A stretch of DNA of 64,000 nt from contig NZ_JAASQN010000002.1 in assembly GCF_011762125.1 (NCBI RefSeq), positions 744,001 to 808,000 on the forward strand, written 5' to 3'. The notes beneath the pieces were generated by a model. That model was not told where the DNA came from, searched no databases, and saw only the letters and a program-made list of their open reading frames with translations. The position numbers and the translations under genes were made by a program. Positions 45,324 through 53,373 of the stretch are shown one piece after another. The stretch is from Sphingopyxis panaciterrae (lineage in GTDB: Bacteria > Pseudomonadota > Alphaproteobacteria > Sphingomonadales > Sphingomonadaceae). Each line of letters opens with the position of its first letter. Positions within the stretch are counted from its first letter, which is position 1.

Positions 45324-45567
45324 GCGAGCGCTTTTCCACTGTATAAAGATCCTGCGGCATCTGTGAGCACGGCGAACCGCGCGATGGGCTCGGTGCCGGC
45401 GATACCCGCCATCGCCGCCCGGAAAGATGCCCTCGGCGCGTGCCTTGGCGGATGATCGGGTCGTACATTCACACTCCGTGCAATATCGAGATGGCCGGAC
45501 GAACGGAGCCGGAGAACCCGGCCTAACGAAACGCAGACGCGTCCACATTCGCCCTCACCCATGGAGC

Positions 45568-46359
45568 TCAGGCCTGCGCCTCCACTGCCAGATTCTTGAG
45601 CAATTCCGCGTAGTTCAGCGCCTGGTTCTCCGACATCGAACCCTTTGTCTCGATTCCGATCGACAGCAGTTGCTGCTTTCGATCGAGCATGACCGCGACG
45701 CCGGACTGCGAACTGTCGGCCCCCTCGCCGACAAACCAGCCGAGTTTGCGGCCGCGCTCCAGTTCGGCAAGGAGGTCGGGCGCCGCGATAAGCGGCTCAT
45801 GCTCCGACCGCTCGCTGTTAATGCGCCAGGCGAGTTGGGACACATGCTTGTCGCTATGACCGGCGAGCAGCGCCTTGCCGAGCGCGGTGCGCGCGAGCGG
45901 GCAATGCACGCCGGCATGAAAAGCATCGAAACCAGCGGGCTCCTTTTCCGGCCGGTTCACATAGATATATTGCGCTCGCAGACCGTTGATCGTCGCGATA
46001 ACGATCGTCTGCCCCGTCCGGGCCGCCAGTTCGTCAGCATACATAAGCAGCTCGCCCTGACGGACGATGGCGGGATCGACCCAATTGCCCAACAAGGGCA
46101 CTCGGCGCGTCGGAAAATAGGTGCGGCGATAGCGGTCGTTCTGAAGGTAACCGAGATGGACCAGGCTTCGCAGCAGCACCGAGGTGCTCGACTGCGGACA
46201 CTGAAGCGCCCGCGATATTTCCGTGACACAGGCCTCGCGCTGAACGGAATCGAAATATTCCAGGATCTGCAACGCCCGGCCGGCCGATTTGACCACCGAA
46301 GCGTCCGGGCCCGCGGCGCGCGGCGATACCGAAGCAGGGAGCGCGTGCACATTCGCCAT
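45568..46359 (-). CDS. IclR-family transcriptional regulator
   Basis: The 263-aa protein has an IclR winged helix (VVKSAGRALQILEYFDSVQREACVTEISRALQCPQSSTSVLLRSLVHLGYL) and an effector domain with HCPLARTALGKALLAG, and GVAVMLDRK. It lies upstream of the ferredoxin-amidohydrolase-reductase series on the same strand and is a good candidate to control it. A dyad at 46397-46437 in front of its own start may be its autoregulatory site. Confidence 0.9.
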   Translation of the reverse strand: MANVHALPASVSPRAAGPDASVVKSAGRALQILEYFDSVQREACVTEISRALQCPQSSTSVLLRSLVHLGYLQNDRYRRTYFPTRRVPLLGNWVDPAIVRQGELLMYADELAARTGQTIVIATINGLRAQYIYVNRPEKEPAGFDAFHAGVHCPLARTALGKALLAGHSDKHVSQLAWRINSERSEHEPLIAAPDLLAELERGRKLGWFVGEGADSSQSGVAVMLDRKQQLLSIGIETKGSMSENQALNYAELLKNLAVEAQA

Positions 46360-46396
46360 GAACTTTCCTCTCCAATCGACTCCAGCGGAGCTCTCA

Positions 46397-46437
46397 TTTA
46401 CAAGAAAAACCTACTCGTTAGAATGTTTTCTGTAAAG
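46397..46437. promoter_or_regulatory. Imperfect dyad upstream of iclR gene
   Basis: TTTACAAGAAAA (46397-46408) faces TTTTCTGTAAAG (46426-46437), matching with a one-base offset. It lies 38-78 bases before the IclR start. Confidence 0.4.
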
Positions 46438-46719
46438 CGCAGTTTCTGGCGAGCGGAAAGCCCGATCCTACCCGCGCTGCCGACTGAGAAACGCCCCGAA
46501 AAATCGGCATTAACTAGCTGCAATAACGATATATTTCTTGGAACGAGAATGTACCGGCAACGGCGCAGCCTAGCTGCAGAGGCCCGATCCGGTCATTCGG
46601 TCAAATCGAGATGAATTTCGTGTCGCGGGTCGTAATCGGGATGTGCATCGGGGCGATTCGCACCCGGTCGAGCATGCCCGGGCGTGGCGGGCTGCCGAGC
46701 AGAACGCAGCCGCGAGCGC

Positions 46720-47391
46720 TCAGCCGCGCGTCAAACCGCGCACGCAATAATCGGCGAGAGCTGCGGCGATATCGTCCACCGTGCCAAGCGAGCTCGCGCT
46801 ATCCTCGTCATACCAATTGGCCACGTAATTGAGCGCGCCGAGTAGGGGCTTGGTGGCGAAACGCGGTTCCACGCGGCGAAACTCGCCCGTTTCGACGCCT
46901 TCTGCAACGACCGCGACAAACAGGTTTTCATACTCGTCGCGCAGGTCATTGACACGCTGCCGCGCAGCGTCCTGGTAGGGTGCCGAAACCGAGAGCAGAA
47001 AGCGGTTGAGACCGAGCATCGTCGCCTTCTGATAATTGATCCGCGTCATGACGACGACGGCGTGCGCCAAACACATTTCGCGAACGCGCTGCGTCGGGGG
47101 CAGATCGGCCCGGCTGGCAATGCTGCTCACCCGTTCGTTCAAGACACGCAGCGACTCCAGGTGAAGATCCAGAAAAATATCCGTTTTAGATCGGTAATAA
47201 TGGTAGATTCGTCCCTTGCTCGCTCCAAGCACGTCAGCAACATCGTCGATAGAGGTCGCGTCGTAACCGCGCTCGTTGAAAGCGGTCGCTGCCGCCTTGA
47301 GGATGTCCCCGCGCGCTTCATCGGATGCACCCGGCCGCTTGACCAGCAGCGACGAGACTAGGCTCTTTCCGATATCTGATTGTTCGGTCAT
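46720..47391 (-). CDS. TetR-family transcriptional regulator
   Basis: The 223-aa protein has the TetR helix-turn-helix (RGDILKAAATAFNERGYDATSIDDVADVLGASKGRIYHYYRSKTDIF) and a helical C-terminal domain. The DNA-binding part is much like that of the divergent TetR at 47699, so the two may be duplicates that recognise related sites. The 46360-46719 gap to its left holds only the iclR dyad. Confidence 0.9.
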   Translation of the reverse strand: MTEQSDIGKSLVSSLLVKRPGASDEARGDILKAAATAFNERGYDATSIDDVADVLGASKGRIYHYYRSKTDIFLDLHLESLRVLNERVSSIASRADLPPTQRVREMCLAHAVVVMTRINYQKATMLGLNRFLLSVSAPYQDAARQRVNDLRDEYENLFVAVVAEGVETGEFRRVEPRFATKPLLGALNYVANWYDEDSASSLGTVDDIAAALADYCVRGLTRG

Positions 47392-47698
47392 AATTAATTA
47401 CAGAGCCCCCGTCCCTATTGACGTTATATTTTTCCGCTCTCGCGTCAACTTACAGGCTCCAATCTCCAGGGTGCCGCAACGCAATTCGCCACAAATGTGA
47501 TGTCTGCCTGGCGCACGGCGCGAACAACCGCCGAAGCTTCAGCCGTTTCGCCGACATGGTGGCTTCCGCCGCGGAACATCGGTTGCATGCCAACAGGGCC
47601 GAATATAGGAAGCGTCATCAAAGCTGGTTTCGGGCCGGAGCAACCAAAACGCGCCGAACGACTGCGTTCGGCCACGATCATCGCCTGCCTATGGAGAT
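47392..47698. promoter_or_regulatory. 307-bp divergent region between two TetR genes
   Basis: It contains a short dyad TTGACG (47418-47423) / CGTCAA (47443-47448) near the leftward start. A leftward frame 47445-47771 is open but overlaps the neighbouring gene start and has no known domain. Both TetR promoters should lie here. Confidence 0.4.
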
Positions 47699-48448
47699 AT
47701 GATGCGATCTGCTGCGCCGCGCAAGAAAAAGAACAGGGCGGCCTTGACCCCCTTATGGGAATCCGAGGCACGATCCACTCCCAAAATGGAAGGCAGGGCG
47801 CGCGTACTCGAAGCCGCCGCGACGGCTTTCATGGAGCGCGGTTACGCGGCCACCACGCTCGACGATGTTGCCATTTTACTCGGAACCACCAAGGGTCAAA
47901 TCTACCATTATTATCGCAGCAAGCTCGATCTCTACTTCGACGTCGCGGTCGGATCCTTCTTCATGATCAACGAGCGCATCAATTTCCTGGCCGAAGCGAA
48001 GGACGTGCCGGCGGTGGAGCGCCTGCACGATGTTTTTCGCGCATTCGCGGCCGAGATCATGGACCATTATCCGTTCCACCGGGTGGCATTGGAGGCGACC
48101 CAGTTCCAGTTGATCGGCCGCGGTTCGGCCGCGCAGGTACGGCCACTTGCGCGGATCTCCGCCCTGCGGCAGGATCTTGAGACGAAGCTCAACGCGCTGG
48201 CCAACGAGGCCGCGTCCGACGGAAACTGGCAGGTCTCCTCCATTCCGCTTGCAATGAAGGGAGCGGTCGGGTCACTTGCCTGGCTGATCGTCTGGTTCGA
48301 CCCCAAGCGCTCGACCAGCGCAAGTGAGCGCGATGCGATCGCGACCCAGATAGCGGATTTCGTCATCGCAGGCCTTGGAAACCCCGGGCCCTTCAAGCAC
48401 GGTAGTGCGTTTCATCCCTCGTCCGAGACAGGCCCACGCACGCCCTGA
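47699..48448 (+). CDS. TetR-family transcriptional regulator
   Basis: The 249-aa protein has a Lys/Arg-rich leader, then the TetR domain GRARVLEAAATAFMERGYAATTLDDVAILLGTTKGQIYHYYRSKLDLYFDV and a C-terminal ligand domain with a hydrophobic segment near MKGAVGSLAWLIVWF. A later ATG at residue 30 (MEGRARVL) may be the real start. It resembles the divergent TetR and probably controls a nearby catabolic unit; the target is not identified. Confidence 0.88.
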   Translation: MMRSAAPRKKKNRAALTPLWESEARSTPKMEGRARVLEAAATAFMERGYAATTLDDVAILLGTTKGQIYHYYRSKLDLYFDVAVGSFFMINERINFLAEAKDVPAVERLHDVFRAFAAEIMDHYPFHRVALEATQFQLIGRGSAAQVRPLARISALRQDLETKLNALANEAASDGNWQVSSIPLAMKGAVGSLAWLIVWFDPKRSTSASERDAIATQIADFVIAGLGNPGPFKHGSAFHPSSETGPRTP

Positions 48449-48487
48449 CGAACGGCCGCGCCGGGCCGCCGTTTTCCCGCAATGGCG

Positions 48488-49033
48488 TCACGCAACGGTT
48501 CGCGGCAGGAATTGCAGCACCGGTGGCGGCTTGTCCACAACGACCCCGCATCCGGCCTTGCAGGCCCATCGTCCGTTATCGGCGCCATATCCGCCTTCGA
48601 GCTGCCACCATCCCTGGTTGTGCTTGCAGCAGCGATCGCAGACACACAGCCGATCTTCGCCGCATCGATACACGCCGGCGCCGCCGCATTTGATGCAATC
48701 CAGATCGGCATTCATCGCAGCGCTCGCATAGACATCAGGCGCCGGCGCGCGGCTGCGATGTTGGAGAATGAAAGCCTCGGGATCGACAGCATCACCGGGG
48801 GGCATCTGAAGCTCCGGTCCCAGGAGCGCATAATAATTGTTGCGGGTCTGGGCGATCTTGAAGCCGCCATGTTCGACGATCTCGAGGATGCCCGAGGTAT
48901 GCAGAATGTTGCCTGAAAATTCCGGATGCGACAGGTGAACGATGCAGTCGCCCCAGAGGACCGGCAACGCCCCGTGACGCGCATGCCGGACACGTGTCCA
49001 TGTACGAAAAATTCCGTTGAACTGCTTCGTCAT
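48488..49033 (-). CDS. Unknown cysteine-rich protein with zinc-ribbon-like C-terminal half
   Basis: The 181-aa protein starts MTKQFNGIFRTWTRVRHARHG. Its first half reads like a compact domain with ILHTSGILEIVEHGGFKIAQTRNNYYALLG. Its second half has a dense cysteine cluster, CIKCGGAGVYRCGEDRLCVCDRCCKH, then a further pair in WACKAGCG. This suggests binding of two zinc ions or another metal. Upstream codons in the same frame belong to a shadow of the nitroreductase. I do not recognise a family. Its start has only a weak ribosome site. Confidence 0.5.
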   Translation of the reverse strand: MTKQFNGIFRTWTRVRHARHGALPVLWGDCIVHLSHPEFSGNILHTSGILEIVEHGGFKIAQTRNNYYALLGPELQMPPGDAVDPEAFILQHRSRAPAPDVYASAAMNADLDCIKCGGAGVYRCGEDRLCVCDRCCKHNQGWWQLEGGYGADNGRWACKAGCGVVVDKPPPVLQFLPRTVA

Positions 49034-49085
49034 TTTTCTGCTTGCCGATGCCCGGTGCCGCACGAGTTTCCCCCTGCGGTAGCTT

Positions 49086-49667
49086 CTACTGCGCCCGGCT
49101 CCGCTCATACTGCACGACCGCGTCGAGCGTGGCGCGCGGAAGCGGCGAAGGCTGCGGCTCAGAGCCGACATAGAACAGCCCGACGATCGTATCGTCCTCC
49201 CCCAGCCCGAGCCCGGTGCGAACCGCGGGATGATAAGCCGCGGCTCCGGTTTTCCATGCCGCGCCGAAACCGAGCGCGTTGGCGGCCAGCATGAGCTGCG
49301 CTCCGGCTGCGGCAACCGCCGCTTGCTGTTCGATCACCGGGACCTTGTGGCCCACCTTGGGCTTGCAAATGAGTGCGATCACGGTCGGTGCACGCAAAGC
49401 CTTGGCACGCGCCTTATCCCAATCCTTGGCCTCCGCTTCCGGCTTGTCGGCGCGGACCTGCTCGGCCATCAAATCACCCAGCCTTTCGCGGCCGCTGCCT
49501 TCGAACACGACGAACCGCCATGGCCGCAGCCGCCCATGATCAGCCGCCGTAACCGCGGCGGCGAGGATTTTTTCGAGCTGTGCTTCGGTGGGACCCGGCT
49601 CCGCGAACTGGACCGCCGACGTACGGCGAAGCAGAAGGTCGAGCCCTGCCGGCGACGCTATACTCAT
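49086..49667 (-). CDS. Nitroreductase family flavoprotein (YdjA-like)
   Basis: The 193-aa FMN protein starts MSIASPAGLDLLLRRTSAVQF. It has AADHGRLRPWRFVVFEGSGRERL (FMN-binding Arg region), AAGAQLMLAANALGFGAAWKTG and EDDTIVGLFYVG, which are the patterns of the small YdjA-type nitroreductases. It would reduce nitro, quinone or similar groups with NAD(P)H. Its ATG overlaps the stop of the small gene upstream (ATGA), so translation is coupled. Confidence 0.9.
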   Translation of the reverse strand: MSIASPAGLDLLLRRTSAVQFAEPGPTEAQLEKILAAAVTAADHGRLRPWRFVVFEGSGRERLGDLMAEQVRADKPEAEAKDWDKARAKALRAPTVIALICKPKVGHKVPVIEQQAAVAAAGAQLMLAANALGFGAAWKTGAAAYHPAVRTGLGLGEDDTIVGLFYVGSEPQPSPLPRATLDAVVQYERSRAQ

Positions 49668-49879
49668 TGGCTCGCCTCCTTGCGGGCGGCCAGCGCGGCA
49701 TCCACCTCTTCGAGCGTAAAGCTTCGGGCATCGGGCGTCGTGATCCGTACATTGGTCCGGCCGATCCGGGCAAATTGCTTTCCGTATGAAACGGCATCGT
49801 CCGGGGTGCGCGCCATCACAAATGTCGAGCCGCATCCGTCGAAAGTAACATTATAATAGTTGAGCCCCATCACATTCAT
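49664..49879 (-). CDS. Small protein of unknown function, coupled to nitroreductase
   Basis: About 71 aa from the ATG at 49879; ATGs at 49870, 49897 and 49918 are also possible. It reads MNVMGLNYYNVTFDGCGSTF and on, with a likely beta-strand start and helical end (TLEEVDAALAARK). The stop overlaps the nitroreductase start, which supports a real gene. No known domain. Confidence 0.5.
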   Translation of the reverse strand: MNVMGLNYYNVTFDGCGSTFVMARTPDDAVSYGKQFARIGRTNVRITTPDARSFTLEEVDAALAARKEASQ

Positions 49880-50057
49880 AATCCCGTCCGTGTGCATGAT
49901 AGCTGATGCCCACCACATATAATTTCACGCTGCTCAAGGCTATGCGCGGCGCACATACTCGCGCAGAAAACACACTTCTGATGCTTTTACAGCCGCGATT
50001 GTTGGGAAGCTTTTCGGCAGTTAGCTAGCCGCCGAATCTCAGGAGTGAAATTCCCAC

Positions 50058-50846
50058 ATGGATGCCCAGTCGAACCCCGATCCCGGTCGCCCGAATCCCA
50101 TGTCCCTTTCGGGTCGGACCATCATCATTACCGGCGGCGCCCAGGGGATCGGCCTCGCGGCGGCAAAGCTGGTGGCGGATCTCGGCGGCAATCTTGTCCT
50201 GGTCGACATGAATGCCGAAAATCTCGGCGCCGCGCGCGACGCGATCGGAACGGACACTTGCCTGACCGTGGCGGGCAATGTTTCGGACCCCGCCTTCGCG
50301 CCCTATGCCGTCGCGCAGGCAGTCGCCCGGTTCGGCGCAGTCGACGGCCTCGTCAACAACGCCGGTATCACGCGCACCGCGATGGCCGACAAGATGACAC
50401 TGGAGCAGTGGCAGCAGGTGATCGAGGTCCACCTGACCGGATCCTTCCTGTTCCTGCAGGCGGCGGGACGCCGGATGATCGAACAGGCAAAACCTGGCGC
50501 GATCGTCAACATCTCGTCGGATGCCGGTGTGCAGGGCACCATCGGCCAGATCAATTACGGCACGGCCAAAAGCGGGATATTGGGCATGACGATGAGCGCG
50601 GCGCGCGAATGGGCGCGCCACGGCATCAACGTCAATTGCGTCGCTTTTGGCGTGGTCGAGACGCAGATGACCGAAACGCTGCGCGGTGAGAAATTTCGCG
50701 ACACCATGCTGTCGAAGATTCCGCTGCGCCGGTGGAGCAGCGCCGAAGAGGCCGCGATGCCGATCTGCTTCCTGCTCTCCGGCGCCGCCTCCTACATCAC
50801 CGGACAACGCCTGTCGGCGAACGGTGGCCACCAGATGAGCGCGTGA
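50058..50846 (+). CDS. Short-chain dehydrogenase/reductase (FabG-like)
   Basis: The 262-aa SDR has TGGAQGIGLAAAK near residue 25, then NNAGITR, and the active-site Ser in NISSDAG with YGTAKSG. It ends GQRLSANGGHQMSA. AGGAG lies upstream of the ATG at 50058, though further away than usual; an ATG at 50100 is the alternative. It is 11 bases before two acyl-CoA dehydrogenases and would oxidise a 3-hydroxyacyl or similar intermediate in the same pathway. Confidence 0.9.
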   Translation: MDAQSNPDPGRPNPMSLSGRTIIITGGAQGIGLAAAKLVADLGGNLVLVDMNAENLGAARDAIGTDTCLTVAGNVSDPAFAPYAVAQAVARFGAVDGLVNNAGITRTAMADKMTLEQWQQVIEVHLTGSFLFLQAAGRRMIEQAKPGAIVNISSDAGVQGTIGQINYGTAKSGILGMTMSAAREWARHGINVNCVAFGVVETQMTETLRGEKFRDTMLSKIPLRRWSSAEEAAMPICFLLSGAASYITGQRLSANGGHQMSA

Positions 50847-50857
50847 GGATATTGTCG

Positions 50858-51997
50858 ATGTGGCGCCACGAGGATGAACTGCAATCGATGCTGCGGGACA
50901 GTGTCGATCGTTATGCGGTCGCCAACGACACGCTGGTTCGCTTTCGCGACAAGCGCGGATCGGCGGATGGCTTCGATACGCAAAGCTGGCGGGACATGGC
51001 CGCGCTCGGCTGGACCGGCGCGCTACTGCCGGAGGAAGCGGGAGGAGCCGGACTGGATTTTCTGCCGGTGCTATCGCTTGCGGAAGCGATAGGCCGCAAC
51101 CTGATCCCCGAACCCTTCGTGGCGAGCGCGATCATTGCCGCGACGGTTCTGGGCGCGTCGAACGCTCCCGCCGCGCGGAAGCTGGCACGGGCGCTGGTCG
51201 CCGGCGAGGATGTCATCGCACTCGCCGATCAGGAAGACATCGCCGCTATCGAACCGGCGGCACCGCATACCGCGCTCCAGCCGCTCGATAGCGGCGGTTT
51301 TGCGCTCACCGGAAGCAAGATTTTCGTACCGGCGTGGACGAGCGAGACCCGGTTGCTCGTCTCCGCGACGCTTGAAGGCGATCCGGTCGTCATCGCCGTT
51401 GATGCCCGAGCCCCGGGCGTCGCGGCAGAAACGCACCGCATGACCGACGGCACGATTTGCGCCCATCTCACTTTCGACAAGGCCGCACTCGACAGCGATG
51501 CGCTCATTCTGCGAGGAGACGATGCCACGGATGCCATCCGCCTCGCCCTCGCGCGCGGAACGATCGCGCTCGCCGCGCAGCTTGAGGGCGCGGCGCGGCG
51601 CCTTCTGTCAATGACCGGCAATTATCTCAATCAAAGGGCGCAGTTCGAAAAGCCGCTCGCAAGCTTCCAATCCGTCCGGCACGGTCTGGTCAGCCAGCAT
51701 CTGCAGATCGAGCTCGCCGGCGCGTCGTGGCGCTCCGCCGCAGCTTCGCTCCAGCAGGGCCTGACCGGGGAGGCAGCGATGCGCATCAGCGCGGCCAAGG
51801 CCCGGTGCGCCGACGCCGCACAGGGGATGAGCAAAGCCGCGATCCACTATCACGGCGCCTTCGGCTTTACCGAGGAAGCCGACATCGGCCTCTATGCAAA
51901 CGCGATCCTCCGCTGGGCCTCATGGCTCGGCAATGCCGATGCGCATCGCGGGCGCGCGCTGAACCTGTCGAGGGAGCAACAACCGACATGCAACTGA
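50858..51997 (+). CDS. Acyl-CoA dehydrogenase, subunit 1 of a probable pair
   Basis: The 379-aa protein has an acyl-CoA dehydrogenase fold (DMAALGWTGALLPEEAGGAGLDF, RAQFEKPLASFQSVRHGL, YHGAFGFTEEADIGLY). It lacks the usual central W-x-T-N segment and the C-terminal GTSE motif, so it looks like the atypical partner of a two-subunit dehydrogenase as in steroid side-chain FadE pairs. GAGGA precedes the ATG at 50858. Its end overlaps the next gene by 10 bases. Confidence 0.85.
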   Translation: MWRHEDELQSMLRDSVDRYAVANDTLVRFRDKRGSADGFDTQSWRDMAALGWTGALLPEEAGGAGLDFLPVLSLAEAIGRNLIPEPFVASAIIAATVLGASNAPAARKLARALVAGEDVIALADQEDIAAIEPAAPHTALQPLDSGGFALTGSKIFVPAWTSETRLLVSATLEGDPVVIAVDARAPGVAAETHRMTDGTICAHLTFDKAALDSDALILRGDDATDAIRLALARGTIALAAQLEGAARRLLSMTGNYLNQRAQFEKPLASFQSVRHGLVSQHLQIELAGASWRSAAASLQQGLTGEAAMRISAAKARCADAAQGMSKAAIHYHGAFGFTEEADIGLYANAILRWASWLGNADAHRGRALNLSREQQPTCN

Positions 51998-53160
51998 CCC
52001 CCCCGACCGGCACCGCCGACCTCGATGTGCTTTCCGTCCCGGAATTTCGCGCCCGGTTCCGGAACTGGCTCGAAGAACATTATCCGCCCGAGTGGCGAAA
52101 GCCGATCGTTCTGCGGCTGCGCGGCGAGCAGGAGAAACGCTGGCTCCGCTTGCTCGATGATCATGGCTGGCGCCTCCCGGCCTGGCCGCGCGAGCATGGC
52201 GGCCTGGGCCTGCCGCTCGCCAAACAGCTCGTCTATCATGAGGAGCTGGCGCGCTTCGGCGCGGCTCGCTTCCTCGATTCAGGCGGGACGATGCTTGGCC
52301 CGATCCTGATCCGGTTCGGCACCGCGGCGCAGCAAGCGAAATATCTGCCGTCGATCCTGCGCGGAGAGACCTTGTGGTGCCAGGGCTATTCGGAACCCAA
52401 TGCGGGTTCCGACCTTGCAAGCCTCAAGACCATCGCCGTGCGCGACGGTGATCATTATGTCGTCAACGGGTCGAAGATATGGACGACGATGGCCATGGAC
52501 GCGAGCCACATGTTCCTGCTCGCCCGGACCCAGCAGGGTCTGCGCAAACAACAGGGGATTTCATTCTTTCTGATGAAGATGAATACGCCCGGCGTGACGA
52601 TCCGGCCGATCGAGAACCTCGCCGGCGAAAGCGAGTTCGGGCAGGTTTTTTTCGACGACGCCAGGATTCCGGCCGGCGATCTCGTCGGGGTCGAGGGGGA
52701 CGGCTGGGGTATCGCCAAGGCGCTGCTCGGCGTCGAGCGCATCTTCGTCGGTAGTCCCGGCCTGCCCCGTGACGCCTATGCGGTTTTCCGTCAGGTCGCC
52801 GACCAGCTCGGCTTGAACGGCGGATCGTTCGATGCGCTCAACGCCAGCCTCTTTTGCGACCTGAACGACCTGGTCGCGCTATATGAGATGGTGGCTGCGG
52901 CGGCCGTGGCCGGCACCGCGGAGGACCATGATTACTCGCTCCTGAAGTTGGCCGTGTCGGAGCTGTTTCAGCGGATCAGCGAGGCGAATTTACAGATCGC
53001 GTCGGACTATGCCGGCATTCACGGGCCCGCGGAGATCGGCACGCTGAAGCTGCAGCTCCACCAGATTTACATGCTGGCGCGCGCGGCAACGATCTATAGC
53101 GGCACGAGCGAGGTCCAGCGCGACATCATTGCCCGCGCGCTGCTCGGCAAGGCGGGATGA
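51988..53160 (+). CDS. Acyl-CoA dehydrogenase, subunit 2 of a probable pair
   Basis: The 390-aa protein keeps the main motifs: CQGYSEPNAGSDLASLKT, YVVNGSKIWTTMA (flavin/substrate region), NLAGESEFGQVFFDDARIP and a C-terminal YSGTSEVQRDIIAR. The residue usually Glu before GTSE is Ser, as in FadE26-type subunits, so its base may lie elsewhere (for example GVERI). The 10-base overlap with the preceding dehydrogenase suggests a heteromer. It probably oxidises a CoA-linked side chain or ring-derived acid. Confidence 0.88.
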   Translation: MQLTPPTGTADLDVLSVPEFRARFRNWLEEHYPPEWRKPIVLRLRGEQEKRWLRLLDDHGWRLPAWPREHGGLGLPLAKQLVYHEELARFGAARFLDSGGTMLGPILIRFGTAAQQAKYLPSILRGETLWCQGYSEPNAGSDLASLKTIAVRDGDHYVVNGSKIWTTMAMDASHMFLLARTQQGLRKQQGISFFLMKMNTPGVTIRPIENLAGESEFGQVFFDDARIPAGDLVGVEGDGWGIAKALLGVERIFVGSPGLPRDAYAVFRQVADQLGLNGGSFDALNASLFCDLNDLVALYEMVAAAAVAGTAEDHDYSLLKLAVSELFQRISEANLQIASDYAGIHGPAEIGTLKLQLHQIYMLARAATIYSGTSEVQRDIIARALLGKAG

Positions 53161-53326
53161 AGCACGCACGGCAACCAGGCCGGCACTAGCCTGATCCGGG
53201 ACCAGTCAGTTCGTGCTCCAACCGCCGCCATCGACCCTGCCCGCAGACAATATGCCCTTGCCTGCCTCGAACCGCCTTAACCCTCTGCCAGGCGGGTCGG
53301 CCGAACTGCGCGGATCACGCCATGCC

Positions 53327-53368
53327 ATTACGGGCGCGCCATTCTGCGAAAGACGGCGCGCCCGTAAT
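53327..53368. terminator. Convergent hairpin terminator
   Basis: ATTACGGGCGCGCC (53327-53340) and GGCGCGCCCGTAAT (53355-53368) make a perfect 14-bp stem with a 14-base loop. It lies between the acyl-CoA dehydrogenase end and the TonB receptor end, so it can serve both strands. Confidence 0.75.
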
Positions 53369-53373
53369 CGATG

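Noticed and set aside
47445-47771. Leftward 108-codon frame between the TetR genes
   Set aside because: Overlaps a TetR start, no domain and no ribosome site; kept only as a remark on the intergenic region.
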